From contig JBNLFL010000013.1 of the NCBI GenBank assembly GCA_050305515.1, positions 28,805 through 92,804 on the forward strand: 64,000 nt of DNA, read 5' to 3'. Position 1 is the stretch's first letter. Each line of letters begins with the position of its first letter. The notes beneath the pieces were generated by a model, which worked only from the letters and a program-made list of their open reading frames with translations, was not told where the DNA came from and did not search any database. The DNA comes from JAFGUB01 sp050305515. Lineage in GTDB: Bacteria; Campylobacterota; Campylobacteria; Campylobacterales; Sulfurimonadaceae. Below are positions 35,024 through 43,553 of this stretch, in pieces. A program made the translations under genes and the position numbers.

Positions 35024-35977
35024 TCAATGTAAATTTTGCAAATTTGCAAAGTACTTTACACATTGCCGCTTATTATTGGTTCTTTTTACTATTGAGTTCA
35101 ATGCGAAGCCTGCGCCTATTAATTCTCCTGAAGCTTCCATTGCTTCTTCAAGTATGTTTCCATCGTTGAACATTGAATAAATAGATAGCGAAGCTAAAGA
35201 AATTCCTGTACCCAATGCAGCAATTTCTTTCATAAGATCTTTATAGATTTTTTCAAACTGCATTAAAAAATTCAAAGGAGATGTCTCATCCAACTGAGCT
35301 TCAAATTTTGTCAATTCCTGATTAAATATTTTTATCAGATCCCTATTGTCATTTCTAAATTTCGTCAGTTCAATAAAGCTTATATCATTGATGTTTGATG
35401 GCATTTTAATATTTATAACGCTCTTGGCAATATTATTTCTGTGCGTTACCGCTTTGTCTTCATTTGCATATTGTCTAAATTGATTACTATCTGTAATTAT
35501 TGAAGAACTAGTTAGCTTTGAAATTTCGTTTGCTAGATTTGTCATAAAAATATATGCAACTTCTTCCTTTAGTAATAATCCATTTCTTACCCGCTTACCA
35601 AAATTATTTTCAATACAAAACTCTTCAAATGGAGGAGAAAACTTTTCTTGATAAAGCAAATATTTCCATTCCCTTTTGTTTCTCCACTCTTTTAATATAT
35701 TCGAAGTCTGATATCGTATGTAGTATCGGTCGGGTGCTGATAATATTTGTTCCAAATATTCTATTGATGATATTCCGGCATTATCTCCTTGAAGATATTC
35801 TGGGGCATAGGGTTGTATTAAGTCTGTATTATCCATTATATATTTATAGTTGTTTGTAACAGCGTCTTGTCTATTCATCGGAATTATTGGCTGAAATTTG
35901 TCTAAATACAATAATGAAAACTTGAGCCATTCATCATTTGATGGTTCAAAGTATGGAAAATAGATTAGGTTCTTCAT
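35024..35977 (-). CDS. DUF6236-like protein, first cassette after R2
   Basis: The 317-residue protein opens LIYFPYFEPSNDEWLKFSLLYLDKFQPIIP, in two adjoining segments that match the start of DUF6236-type proteins (label from memory). The middle is helical; residues 255-290 are weakly hydrophobic (AALGTGISLASLSIYSMF). No catalytic motif is recognised. ATG 35977 lies about 20 bases after the R2 junction AATAG/TTATCT, so it is the first gene of this cassette run. Confidence 0.55.
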   Translation of the reverse strand: MKNLIYFPYFEPSNDEWLKFSLLYLDKFQPIIPMNRQDAVTNNYKYIMDNTDLIQPYAPEYLQGDNAGISSIEYLEQILSAPDRYYIRYQTSNILKEWRNKREWKYLLYQEKFSPPFEEFCIENNFGKRVRNGLLLKEEVAYIFMTNLANEISKLTSSSIITDSNQFRQYANEDKAVTHRNNIAKSVINIKMPSNINDISFIELTKFRNDNRDLIKIFNQELTKFEAQLDETSPLNFLMQFEKIYKDLMKEIAALGTGISLASLSIYSMFNDGNILEEAMEASGELIGAGFALNSIVKRTNNKRQCVKYFANLQNLH

Positions 35978-35996
35978 ATTATGCCTTCGAAAGATA

Positions 35997-36345
35997 ACTA
36001 TTTATTGATCCCAACAATATGCCATTTACCCAGAAATCCACCGGATAACCAGACATCCAAAATGTCCTGATATTAAAAATCTGCACTCAAAATTTCACAA
36101 AATGACATATTTTCATAGATTTTACGCTCTTTTTCTTGAAATTATCTCCGTTTTTATGTCCTTTTGATTTTGATAGCCAGACATTATGTCCGGCTATCAG
36201 GCGAAAAACGTAATAAAAGGACATACTGTCCTGTCTATTGAAAGAAAGCGGAAGCGGCTGTTTTTGTCAGCTTTTTGGTTTGGAGCTGTTGCGGAGTATT
36301 TTGAGAATTTTGGGTGTGACTGCCAACTCAAGTGCAGTGAAGTCG
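35997..36345 (-). repeat. Repeat R, copy 2: attI-like platform beside intact ankyrin gene
   Basis: This is the fullest copy. On the reverse strand the ankyrin gene ends at 36267, then come AGGACAGTATGTCCT, a 27-base palindrome from GATAGC to GCTATC with 12 of 13 pairs (36172-36198), a GACAT...ATGTC pair, a TAATAT box near 36070 that could serve a promoter, and the end GGGATCAATAAATAG followed by TTATCT. The same G/TT ending occurs in all three copies although different cassettes follow. Confidence 0.75.
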
Positions 36346-36716
36346 TCGGGGTTTTTAATGCGTACATCGGCCCCGGCGTCGACGAGCATTTGAACCATGA
36401 GCTCTTTGCCGCTTGACGCCGCGTACATGAGCGAGGTGACGCCGTTGACGTTGGGGGTGTCTATTTCAATGCCCGCATCAATAAGCATTTTCACCACTTC
36501 GGGGTTCTCGCCAAAACAGGCGAGCCAGAGCGCCGTGTTGCCATCCACGTTCTTACATGTAATGTCCGCTCCGGCTTCAAGCAGCGCTTTGACAAGGGCG
36601 GCATTGCCCTCGCGGGAGGCTTTCATAAGGGCGGTGTTACCGTAGTTGCCCTGAAGGTTGAGATTGCCCGGTGAATAGTTGTTGGCTTCAAGCCATTGCA
36701 AGACGCTTTTGTCCAT
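36267..36716 (-). CDS. Ankyrin-repeat protein
   Basis: The 149-residue protein starts at ATG 36716 (GGAG 5 bases upstream; a longer start at 36779 is less likely). Four ankyrin repeats are visible: GNTALMKASREGNAALVKAL, GNTALWLACFGENPEVVKML, GVTSLMYAASSGKELMVQML, and a final FTALELAVTPKILKIL. It is cytosolic and probably binds another protein. It sits where an integrase gene would lie in an ordinary integron, but is unrelated to one. Resident-type DNA (TTACATGTAA at 36553). A fragment of its 3' end recurs at 27246. Confidence 0.85.
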   Translation of the reverse strand: MDKSVLQWLEANNYSPGNLNLQGNYGNTALMKASREGNAALVKALLEAGADITCKNVDGNTALWLACFGENPEVVKMLIDAGIEIDTPNVNGVTSLMYAASSGKELMVQMLVDAGADVRIKNPDDFTALELAVTPKILKILRNSSKPKS

Positions 36717-36775
36717 AAATGCTCCAAAATGAGAAGATGTTGTTGTAGCGGTGCAATTTATGTTCGGCACATCGG

Positions 36776-37717
36776 TCAAGGTTTGAGATAGAGCCCGGCA
36801 TTGTCAAAATAGCACGCATCCAGATGGCGGAGCGAGCGCAGTTCGAGAATGCCCCACAGCAGCAGCGCCGCCGCAATGCCAAAGGCCAGAAACGTTGCAA
36901 GCGGCCGAAGTGACGAGGCAAGCGGTTTTGGTGCGCGTCCCTGCGGTGTGGTGTAGTCAATCAGGCTTGATCCCAGTCGTGTTTCGCAGGCGGCCGCGCA
37001 GTCGCCGCATTCAATGCAGCGGGTGTCAAACCCTTTGCGAATGTCGAGCGTTTCAATCGGGCAGACGTGTACGCACGCAGCGCACGAGCGGCACTCGGGG
37101 CTTTCATGGAAGGTATGGCGCGCGCGGTTGGCGAAGGCGAGTGCGGTCATCTGATAGGGGCAGAGATAGCTGCAGAAGAAGTTTTTGAAAAAAAGCGCTT
37201 CGGCGAAGAGATAAAGCCCGATGCCGACCCACGCCACTCCCGCAAACTCATACCCCGCAAAGGCGTTACATGTAAGCCTTACCCAATCCTTCCACGGCAT
37301 CAGGTAGAGAAAAAACGCCCATGACGACGCAAGGGCAACCACCAGCAGCAGCCCATAGGCGAGCAACTGTTTGAGCGGATGGCGGCGGTGTGCGCCAAGA
37401 TGCAGAAGCCACCGTTCGATACCCTCACGATAGAGTCTGCCCAGCAGGGTTTTTGGGCAGAGATTACCGCAGAAATAGCGCGAAAAGGTGAGATTCAGCA
37501 GCACAATCACCCCGGCGGCTACGAGAACGAAGAGTGCGATAAGACGCGCCGTGCTCACTTCGGTGACGCTGAAGAAAAACTCGAAGCGGTGGTGATAAAA
37601 ATCGAACAAAAGAAGGTGTACGCCCCCATAGGTGATAAACGGAATGCCAAGCACCGCAAGGGTGACAAAAAAGGCGTAGAGAGTTTGCAGGCGGTGGTGG
37701 TGTTTGAGGGCGTTCAT
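36776..37717 (-). CDS. CcoG/NapH-like polyferredoxin membrane protein
   Basis: The 313-residue protein has about five membrane helices. It contains CGNLCP near residue 87, CSYLCPYQ near 186, and two 4Fe-4S clusters: CRSCAACVHVCP and CIECGDCAAACE. This fits the NapH/CcoG group of electron-transfer or cofactor-handling proteins, but it lacks the C-terminal Ig-like domain of CcoG. It overlaps the upstream thioredoxin gene by ATGA. A role in cytochrome or copper-enzyme maturation is possible given the bd-like genes upstream. Confidence 0.82.
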   Translation of the reverse strand: MNALKHHHRLQTLYAFFVTLAVLGIPFITYGGVHLLLFDFYHHRFEFFFSVTEVSTARLIALFVLVAAGVIVLLNLTFSRYFCGNLCPKTLLGRLYREGIERWLLHLGAHRRHPLKQLLAYGLLLVVALASSWAFFLYLMPWKDWVRLTCNAFAGYEFAGVAWVGIGLYLFAEALFFKNFFCSYLCPYQMTALAFANRARHTFHESPECRSCAACVHVCPIETLDIRKGFDTRCIECGDCAAACETRLGSSLIDYTTPQGRAPKPLASSLRPLATFLAFGIAAALLLWGILELRSLRHLDACYFDNAGLYLKP

Positions 37718-38190
37718 TGGCGTTTTTGTTTCCAGAGATCGACGCGCTGATCGATGGGCAGCGTGCCGTTGGCAAGGTAGCCTTCGGCGGTGCGTTTGAT
37801 GAGCGCCATAAAGAGTGAAGGCTCGGGCAGGGTTCCATAGCGTTTGATAAGGATGCGGTTCTCGCGCTCCATCAGCACCATGACGGGAATACGATCTTGC
37901 ACCCCGTAAATCGCGGCGTCGTGCGGCTGCATGACGCAGGTGGCAAATTCGGGTTTGAGGTTTTGGGAGGTATCGCTTTGGGTAAGATCGATGCCGATCA
38001 CCTCAAAGCTCTCACCGTAATGTTTTGCCACGTCATTGCCTAAAGCGATTGCATCGACACAGGGCGGACACCAGCGGGTGTAAAAAATAAGCAGCAGGTT
38101 GGGTTTGGCACTTTGGAGCAGCAGGGTTTCAAGCTCGTTTGAATGGAGCAGGGTTGTCAGTAGCAAGAGTATAAGCAGACGAACGTGCAT
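37714..38190 (-). CDS. Periplasmic thioredoxin-like protein (CPPC)
   Basis: The 158-residue protein starts at ATG 38190 after AAGGAAAACC. A signal peptide (about 1-17) is followed by LLLIFYTRWCPPCVDAI, the redox motif CPPC, and a cis-Pro region RIPVMVLM. An unpaired Cys lies in FATCVMQ. It is coupled to the FeS membrane protein gene and may supply reductant for haem or metal-site assembly in neighbouring cytochromes. Confidence 0.82.
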   Translation of the reverse strand: MHVRLLILLLLTTLLHSNELETLLLQSAKPNLLLIFYTRWCPPCVDAIALGNDVAKHYGESFEVIGIDLTQSDTSQNLKPEFATCVMQPHDAAIYGVQDRIPVMVLMERENRILIKRYGTLPEPSLFMALIKRTAEGYLANGTLPIDQRVDLWKQKRQ

Positions 38191-38254
38191 GGTTTTCCTT
38201 AGGTGCCCCGTTGCGAGGCAGTCTTTTGTTTTGAACATTAAAGGAGGCTGTACA

Positions 38255-38283
38255 AAACCGGGGTGAATCAGGCCCCGTTTGGC
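38255..38283 (-). terminator. Candidate terminator after the bd-like operon
   Basis: On the reverse strand, AAACGGGG pairs with CCCCGGTTT around a loop containing CTGATTCA, followed by TTTTG. It lies about 40 bases after the stop of the second cytochrome gene. A second GC-rich inverted segment (GCCCC...GGGC) lies just before it. Confidence 0.5.
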
Positions 38284-38324
38284 GTAAGACTGCCCGGCAC
38301 CGGGGCCCGCGAGGGGCTTTGGTG

Positions 38325-39644
38325 TTACTCTTTGTGCGAGAGAATCCAGTTGGCCAGCATTAGGGCTTCCGCTTCGCTCACATCCTGAGCCGGCATCGGT
38401 ACGACGTCCCAGGTATTTTGCGAACCGTTCATCATCGAGTGAATCAGCGGTTCGGGGCTGTCATATTTCGCGGCGACCTCTTTAAACGCCGGACCGACCA
38501 GCTTCATATCGACTGCGTGACATGCCGTACATCCTTTGGCGTCGGCCAGTACCGCCGGATCGTTCATATCGGCTTTGGGCGCAGCATTTTTGGCTATTTT
38601 GTACGCCTTGTATTCCGCTATGGCCGCATCCATGTAGGACTTGGTGGCTTCCGCCTGAACCCGCAGCGGCTCTTCAAACGACACCACGCGGATGCCGTGG
38701 CGTGCCGTTGCCATCAGTGCGACGCTCAGCAGCATCAGCGACGCTGCGGCAAGCACTTCTTTGGATGAAAAGCTCTCCTGTTCCCATCGTTTGAGAATGT
38801 AGAAAAAGAGCACGGTCAGCAGTGCCGAAGCAAGAAACGGCAGCGCAATGAACGGCGTATGCAGCAGTGCTTCGCTAATGCGCGGGCTAAAGGCGAAAAA
38901 GACGAGCGGCAATACGGCAATATTGACCGGAGCGGCAAACAAAAACCACTTTTTGCCCTGATCGACCGCGAAGGTGCCCACTTCGACATCACCCGCTTTT
39001 TGCATGCGCATACCGTACCAGATCATGAAGATACCGGTAAAGCTAAAGGCCGTCAAAAAGAAGTTGAGCAGTCTAAAGCCCGTCAGCGGCGTGAGCATGA
39101 TGTCCCAGATATCCTGCACGCTTGAGAAGGTCTCAGGTTGCAAATAAAGGTTGGACATGGACATGAACACCGGAGGCAGCGTATAAAACGTCAGTACCGC
39201 CACCAGACCGATCATGATATGAAAGCCCTTGTGCTCATGCAGCGTGTGCCAGCTGAATTTGTAGGCATACGAGAGCAGGAAGGCGAAGATGTTGCCATAA
39301 ATGATGTGCAGAATATGCGGCGAAACCTTGATGATGGCCGTGTAGAAAAAAGCGGTATAGAGTACCGAAATAATCAAAAGCGGCGCCACACCCCAAAGGG
39401 CTCCCATATTTTCCGCGATGGTGGTGGGGTTGGTCATACGATAGGCCAGATCATCATGCGTTTTGGACTTCGAGAAGACCCCCATGATGTTATAGATCAC
39501 CGAAGCGGTTGACGCGCCAATGAGGACATAAATAAAGCCGATGTGCACGATAAAGACAATAATGCCCAGTGCATCGTAAAGTTCGATGGGCAGTCCCAGA
39601 GTCGGTGTGACGAGGGGAATATCTAACGGTAGTTTCCAGTTCAT
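38325..39644 (-). CDS. Membrane cytochrome subunit with C-terminal haem c domain
   Basis: In this 439-residue protein about eight membrane helices span residues 25-330, with conserved His in HIGFIYVLIG and in SWHTLHEHKG that could bind haem b. The last 80 residues are a class I cytochrome c: CTACH near 372, KLVGPAFKEVAAKY, and MPAQDVSEAEALMLANWI. It is translationally coupled (ATGA) to the CydA-like gene and is its likely second subunit, although it does not look like standard CydB. Both subunits ending in a haem c domain suggests electron exchange with periplasmic cytochromes. Confidence 0.75.
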   Translation of the reverse strand: MNWKLPLDIPLVTPTLGLPIELYDALGIIVFIVHIGFIYVLIGASTASVIYNIMGVFSKSKTHDDLAYRMTNPTTIAENMGALWGVAPLLIISVLYTAFFYTAIIKVSPHILHIIYGNIFAFLLSYAYKFSWHTLHEHKGFHIMIGLVAVLTFYTLPPVFMSMSNLYLQPETFSSVQDIWDIMLTPLTGFRLLNFFLTAFSFTGIFMIWYGMRMQKAGDVEVGTFAVDQGKKWFLFAAPVNIAVLPLVFFAFSPRISEALLHTPFIALPFLASALLTVLFFYILKRWEQESFSSKEVLAAASLMLLSVALMATARHGIRVVSFEEPLRVQAEATKSYMDAAIAEYKAYKIAKNAAPKADMNDPAVLADAKGCTACHAVDMKLVGPAFKEVAAKYDSPEPLIHSMMNGSQNTWDVVPMPAQDVSEAEALMLANWILSHKE

Positions 39645-41059
39645 TGGGCTGCTCCTTTACTGTTAAGGGCATACTCGCCCGGTCGGTTGAGAGAATGAAT
39701 ATAAGCGGCCAGCGCATCTTTATCGCGATCGTTTCCTACAAACGGCGGCATATAGGGCGTACCGCCTCCGGGCAGATTGTTAAGACGGTGGCGGATCGCT
39801 TCGCGGCTCCACCCTTTGGTGAGTGATGCAAGCCCGTTAACGCCGTTGTTGGTGTGACAGATACGGCATTCAATCAAATAAATCGAGTGGCCGACGGTTT
39901 CAAGGTTGGAGTTATCCTTTTTGATGACGCGCTCCTCTTCATCGAGAAAAACGGCATGGTTCAGGATACCCACCTTGTTCAGATACGGCACGTCGGTTGG
40001 ACGGATGCCATTGGCGTACATGTAATTGTAAATAATGAACGGTTTGCGGATAAATTCGCGTACCCGCTCCTCATAGCCCCAGAAAACCAGAAATGCGATA
40101 ACCATGGCACTTGCAGCAATATAAGGCATGCGTTTGGGCATGAAGAGTGCCATAAGCGTGGTAATACCCACGGTGACGCCGATACCGATGACAATAAGGT
40201 ACATCATGTCAAAGCGGTCTTCAAAAGCACGTGTCAGCATGGCGGTAGGAATCATTGCTTTTGCCGATTCGGGAATGATGCTCAGATACCACCAGCCAAA
40301 CACGATGGCAATCGGAACCGTGATGGCCATGGTTTTGGCAAGAAAGCCGATAACACGCCCTTTGGCCTCTTTGTCTTCCGGACTTTTTGAAAAGGTTCCG
40401 ATAATCCATGTCCACATAATGGCGAGCGCACCGGCAAATGCGATAGCCGAAAAGGTTCTAAAGGCGAGTGAAGGGCCCCATGTCGGGTTGAAAAGCGCAT
40501 TGTTGTAGTCCACGTTTCCGGGGAACACTTCAGGATCGACCCAGGGTTGGCCCTCGAAATTCGGCGTGAGCATAAAGGCCAAAATGGCGGTAATGATGAC
40601 CATCGTGAGCCATGAGGCGGTTGAGTAGTAAATACCAAGACGGTTCGATTTTGCCCGTCCTTCCGCAGTGCCCTGGTTCTTTTTCCATGTCATGAACCAC
40701 AGCAGCAGGAAGATGACTTCGGCATTGAAGACAATCCATTCGGTAAACCATTTCCAGAAAAAGACCCGTATCAGGCCGCCGATGGCGTTGGGGCTGAGAA
40801 TATTGGCGTGAATCCACATACCGATTCCCGTTAGGGCTCCGACGGAGGTGGAGATAATGAAAAAGACCAGCAGGAGTTTGTAGACCATGTTGTAGCTTTC
40901 ACGGTCGTTGTTCTTATGCGCCCAGATAGCCAGAGCGGTTAAGACGACGGAGCCTCCCACGGCGCCGCCGTGCGAGACGTAGATGTGAATGATGGCATTG
41001 ATAGCCATCAGCATTCGCTGGCCGATAACGGCCATTTCGAATATCGGATAATCGAACAT
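39641..41059 (-). CDS. CydA-like membrane cytochrome with C-terminal haem c domain
   Basis: The 472-residue protein has nine or so helices. The N-terminus has IGQRMLMAINAIIHIYVSHGG, matching the first His-bearing helix of CydA when read in two parts. FTEWIVFNAEVIFLLLWF matches the acidic helix of quinol oxidases. The C-terminal 90 residues hold haem c site CRICH and Met in GTPYMPPFVG. Cytochrome bd-like proteins with a fused cytochrome c are known; oxygen reduction, quinol oxidation or another acceptor cannot be decided here. ATG 41059 follows GAAAGGAAGC. A long hairpin lies in its likely 5' leader. Confidence 0.78.
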   Translation of the reverse strand: MFDYPIFEMAVIGQRMLMAINAIIHIYVSHGGAVGGSVVLTALAIWAHKNNDRESYNMVYKLLLVFFIISTSVGALTGIGMWIHANILSPNAIGGLIRVFFWKWFTEWIVFNAEVIFLLLWFMTWKKNQGTAEGRAKSNRLGIYYSTASWLTMVIITAILAFMLTPNFEGQPWVDPEVFPGNVDYNNALFNPTWGPSLAFRTFSAIAFAGALAIMWTWIIGTFSKSPEDKEAKGRVIGFLAKTMAITVPIAIVFGWWYLSIIPESAKAMIPTAMLTRAFEDRFDMMYLIVIGIGVTVGITTLMALFMPKRMPYIAASAMVIAFLVFWGYEERVREFIRKPFIIYNYMYANGIRPTDVPYLNKVGILNHAVFLDEEERVIKKDNSNLETVGHSIYLIECRICHTNNGVNGLASLTKGWSREAIRHRLNNLPGGGTPYMPPFVGNDRDKDALAAYIHSLNRPGEYALNSKGAAQ

Positions 41060-41423
41060 TCGCTTCCTTTCTTACATAATAATGCATCAAAGAAGCAACG
41101 CTTAAATATCTATTGGTTAAAATTAAGCGTTGCTTCGCAACGACAAAAGCCAGCCTGTCTTCATCGCCAAATGTAGGAACAGGCGGGCCTTGACAACTCT
41201 AAAACTGTGTGACTTGCTCTCTTTTGCGTGTACTCCTCTCTTTAAACGTTAAAATAAATCCGATTCGCATTATTACGCCAAAGTATTAATTTTGTGTTAA
41301 GTGATTGAAATGAATTTTTTTTAATTTTTTATGCTAAATATAAGAAAAAATAATTAACAAATCTGTAACACTCTTTCTTTAATATGACGTTCAAATTTTC
41401 AAAAAAATCATACAGGGAGTATT
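41060..41423. other. Divergent intergenic region between bd-like operon and mbnP-like gene
   Basis: This 364-base AT-rich region must carry promoters for both directions. The left part has the inverted repeat at 41092-41136. The right part (41260-41400) is very AT-rich with several TATAAT-like boxes and no clear single promoter. No gene is supported. Confidence 0.5.
41092..41142. promoter_or_regulatory. Two mutually exclusive hairpins in the leader of the bd-like operon
   Basis: GAAGCAACGCTTAA (41092-41105) pairs perfectly with TTAAGCGTTGCTTC (41123-41136) over a 17-base loop. The right arm can instead form CGTTGC-TTC-GCAACG (41128-41142). The two stems exclude each other, as in an attenuator or switch. 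It lies 33 bases upstream of the cydA-like start on the reverse strand. There is no coding sequence around it. Confidence 0.5.
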
Positions 41424-42386
41424 ATGAAATTCTTTAAAACAGGAGTCGCTGTTTCGGCGATAACGGCAGCCGTACTTTTGACAGCGGGTTGTGGCGACGG
41501 AGGCAGCAGCACCAAGACGGAAACGGAAGCCCCGGTAGTTCAGACGCGCAGTGTCAGCATCGATTTCGCTGCAATGATGGGCAGTGAAAGTGCCGTCTGT
41601 TCCGAAAACAACGTTACCAAAACCTATGCAATAATAGGCAGCGCAGGCGACACGGTCTCTTTTACCGATTTCCGTTTCTTCATCTCCGAAGTGGCGATGG
41701 TCAAGGCAGACGGTTCCAAAGTGCCTCTGACACTTGAGAACAATGACTTCCAGTATCAGGCGCAAAACGGTGAAAACGTAGCACTGATGGACTTTGAAGA
41801 CAACACCGGTAACTGTGTCGATCGCGGCAACACGGCAGCTACCAACACCCGTATCGTCGGAACGGTAGCCGAGGGCGAGTACACCGGGCTGGCATTTACG
41901 CTGGGCGTGCCGTTTGACATTAACCATGACAAGGAGAGTTACGTTGACGTCGTGGCGCTTAACCAGCCGATGATGGAATGGAACTGGCAGGCAGGCCGCA
42001 AATTTACGAAAATCGAAGTCAAATCCGCAAGCAACGAAAGCCTGATATGGAACTTTCACCTCGGCTCTACCGGATGTGAGGCAAACAGCGACGCGAACTC
42101 CACTGTTGTCACTTCAAGCTGTGCCCAGCCCAACCGTGTTGCCGTAACGCTTGAGAACTTCGACCCCGAAACGAACAGGGTCAAGGTCAACTACAAGAAG
42201 CTGCTGATGACCAGCAATGTCGGGGCCGACATGGGCGGTGCCAAAGGGTGCATGAGCGGTCTGACAGACCCCGAGTGTGAACCTATCATGGGTGCGCTCG
42301 GGCTTGATATTGCCAATCAGACGGGTGAATGCGTTAACGGAGGCGACTGCAGTTCGCAGCAACTTTTCTATACGATCAGCAAATAG
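41424..42386 (+). CDS. MbnP-like metal-binding lipoprotein
   Basis: The 320-residue protein has a lipobox at AGC (near residue 22). Residues 45-320 resemble the MbnP / four-Cys metallo-mystery-pair family: VSFTDFRFFISEVAMV, GVPFDINH, MMEWNWQAGRKF with conserved Trp, IWNFHLGSTGC, several Cys, and NVGADMGGAKGCMSG. In characterised MbnP a Trp is oxidised to kynurenine by the partner MbnH and copper is bound. The partner gene follows 6 bases later, so a copper-binding periplasmic pair is likely. Confidence 0.82.
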   Translation: MKFFKTGVAVSAITAAVLLTAGCGDGGSSTKTETEAPVVQTRSVSIDFAAMMGSESAVCSENNVTKTYAIIGSAGDTVSFTDFRFFISEVAMVKADGSKVPLTLENNDFQYQAQNGENVALMDFEDNTGNCVDRGNTAATNTRIVGTVAEGEYTGLAFTLGVPFDINHDKESYVDVVALNQPMMEWNWQAGRKFTKIEVKSASNESLIWNFHLGSTGCEANSDANSTVVTSSCAQPNRVAVTLENFDPETNRVKVNYKKLLMTSNVGADMGGAKGCMSGLTDPECEPIMGALGLDIANQTGECVNGGDCSSQQLFYTISK

Positions 42387-42392
42387 GCTGCC

Positions 42393-43553
42393 ATGCGCTT
42401 ACATGTAACGTTCGCGGCCTTTGCCGCAGTGCTGCTTTCGGGTTGCGGCAGCGAAACCGTTGTCAGTGAGCCTGCCGCGCCAACGGGCGGCTTCTCGTGG
42501 AATTTGCCCCGCGGTATCTACGCGCCGCGCGTTCCCGAAACAAATCCCATCAGCATTGAAAAAGTCACATTGGGACGCTACCTCTTTTACGATACCCGTC
42601 TCAGCGGCAACGAGACCCAGTCGTGTTCGTCGTGCCATCTTCAGGAAAACGCCTTTTCCGATCACAACATGGTAGGCATTGGCTCAACGGGAGAGCACCA
42701 TACCCGCAATCCGCAGACACTCGCCAACTCCGCCTATTACACCGCCTACACCTGGGCCAATCCGGCGCTTGGAACGCTGGAAGATCAGATATTCATTCCG
42801 CTGGCGGGCAACGATCCCATTGAAATGGGCATTACCCCCGACATGGAGGCCGAAGTGCTTTCGCGTTTTGAGAACAACGCAACCTACGTGCAGATGTTTT
42901 CTGCCGCGTTTCCTGATGTGGAAGCGCCGATCCGGCTGCATTACATTGTCAAGGCGCTGGCGTCGTTCGTGCGCACGCTCAATTCGTTCAATTCTCCGTA
43001 TGACCGCTACATGCGCGGGGAACGCGAAGCGATGAGCGAAGCGGCCATTCGGGGCATGAACCTGTTCAACGGCGAAAAGGCCGAGTGCTTTCACTGTCAC
43101 GGCGGTGACAATTTCAGCGACTCCACGGCGGATGAAAAGAGCTTTTTCATCAATCAGTTTTTTCACAATATCGGACTTTATAACATTGACGGCACCGGAA
43201 GCTATCCGCAGAACAATCAGGGGCTTTACGAAATCAGCTACAAAGATCAGGATCGCGGCCGTTTCAAGGCACCGATACTGCGTAACGTGGCGCTCAGCGC
43301 TCCCTACATGCACGACGGTTCGATGGCGACGCTCGAAGAGGTACTGGAGCTCCACAGCAACGGCGGGCGCAACATTACCGAAGGGCCTTATGCCGGAGAC
43401 GGCACCAAAAGCCCGCTGCGCCATGACTTCATTACCGCCAAACATTTTTCAGAACAGGAAAAAAGCGACCTGATCGCCTTTTTACACGCGCTCACCGATG
43501 AGGAATTCATCAACGATCCGCGTATTTCCGACCCTTTCAAGGAGCAGCATTGA
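42393..43553 (+). CDS. MbnH-like dihaem cytochrome (MauG/CCP family)
   Basis: The 386-residue protein has a lipobox (LSGC near residue 18) and two haem c sites, CSSCH near 73 and CFHCH near 231. FRTLNSFNSPYDRY-type helices and APYMHDGSMATLEEVLELH match the MauG/cytochrome c peroxidase superfamily. Paired with an MbnP-like gene, it most resembles MbnH, which modifies Trp in MbnP, rather than a housekeeping peroxidase. ATG lies 6 bases after the partner stop. TTACATGTAA at 42399-42408 falls in its signal peptide codons. Confidence 0.85.
   Translation: MRLHVTFAAFAAVLLSGCGSETVVSEPAAPTGGFSWNLPRGIYAPRVPETNPISIEKVTLGRYLFYDTRLSGNETQSCSSCHLQENAFSDHNMVGIGSTGEHHTRNPQTLANSAYYTAYTWANPALGTLEDQIFIPLAGNDPIEMGITPDMEAEVLSRFENNATYVQMFSAAFPDVEAPIRLHYIVKALASFVRTLNSFNSPYDRYMRGEREAMSEAAIRGMNLFNGEKAECFHCHGGDNFSDSTADEKSFFINQFFHNIGLYNIDGTGSYPQNNQGLYEISYKDQDRGRFKAPILRNVALSAPYMHDGSMATLEEVLELHSNGGRNITEGPYAGDGTKSPLRHDFITAKHFSEQEKSDLIAFLHALTDEEFINDPRISDPFKEQH

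Noticed and set aside
36267..36716. Ankyrin gene as a replacement integrase
   Set aside because: It has only ankyrin repeats, with no tyrosine-recombinase motifs.
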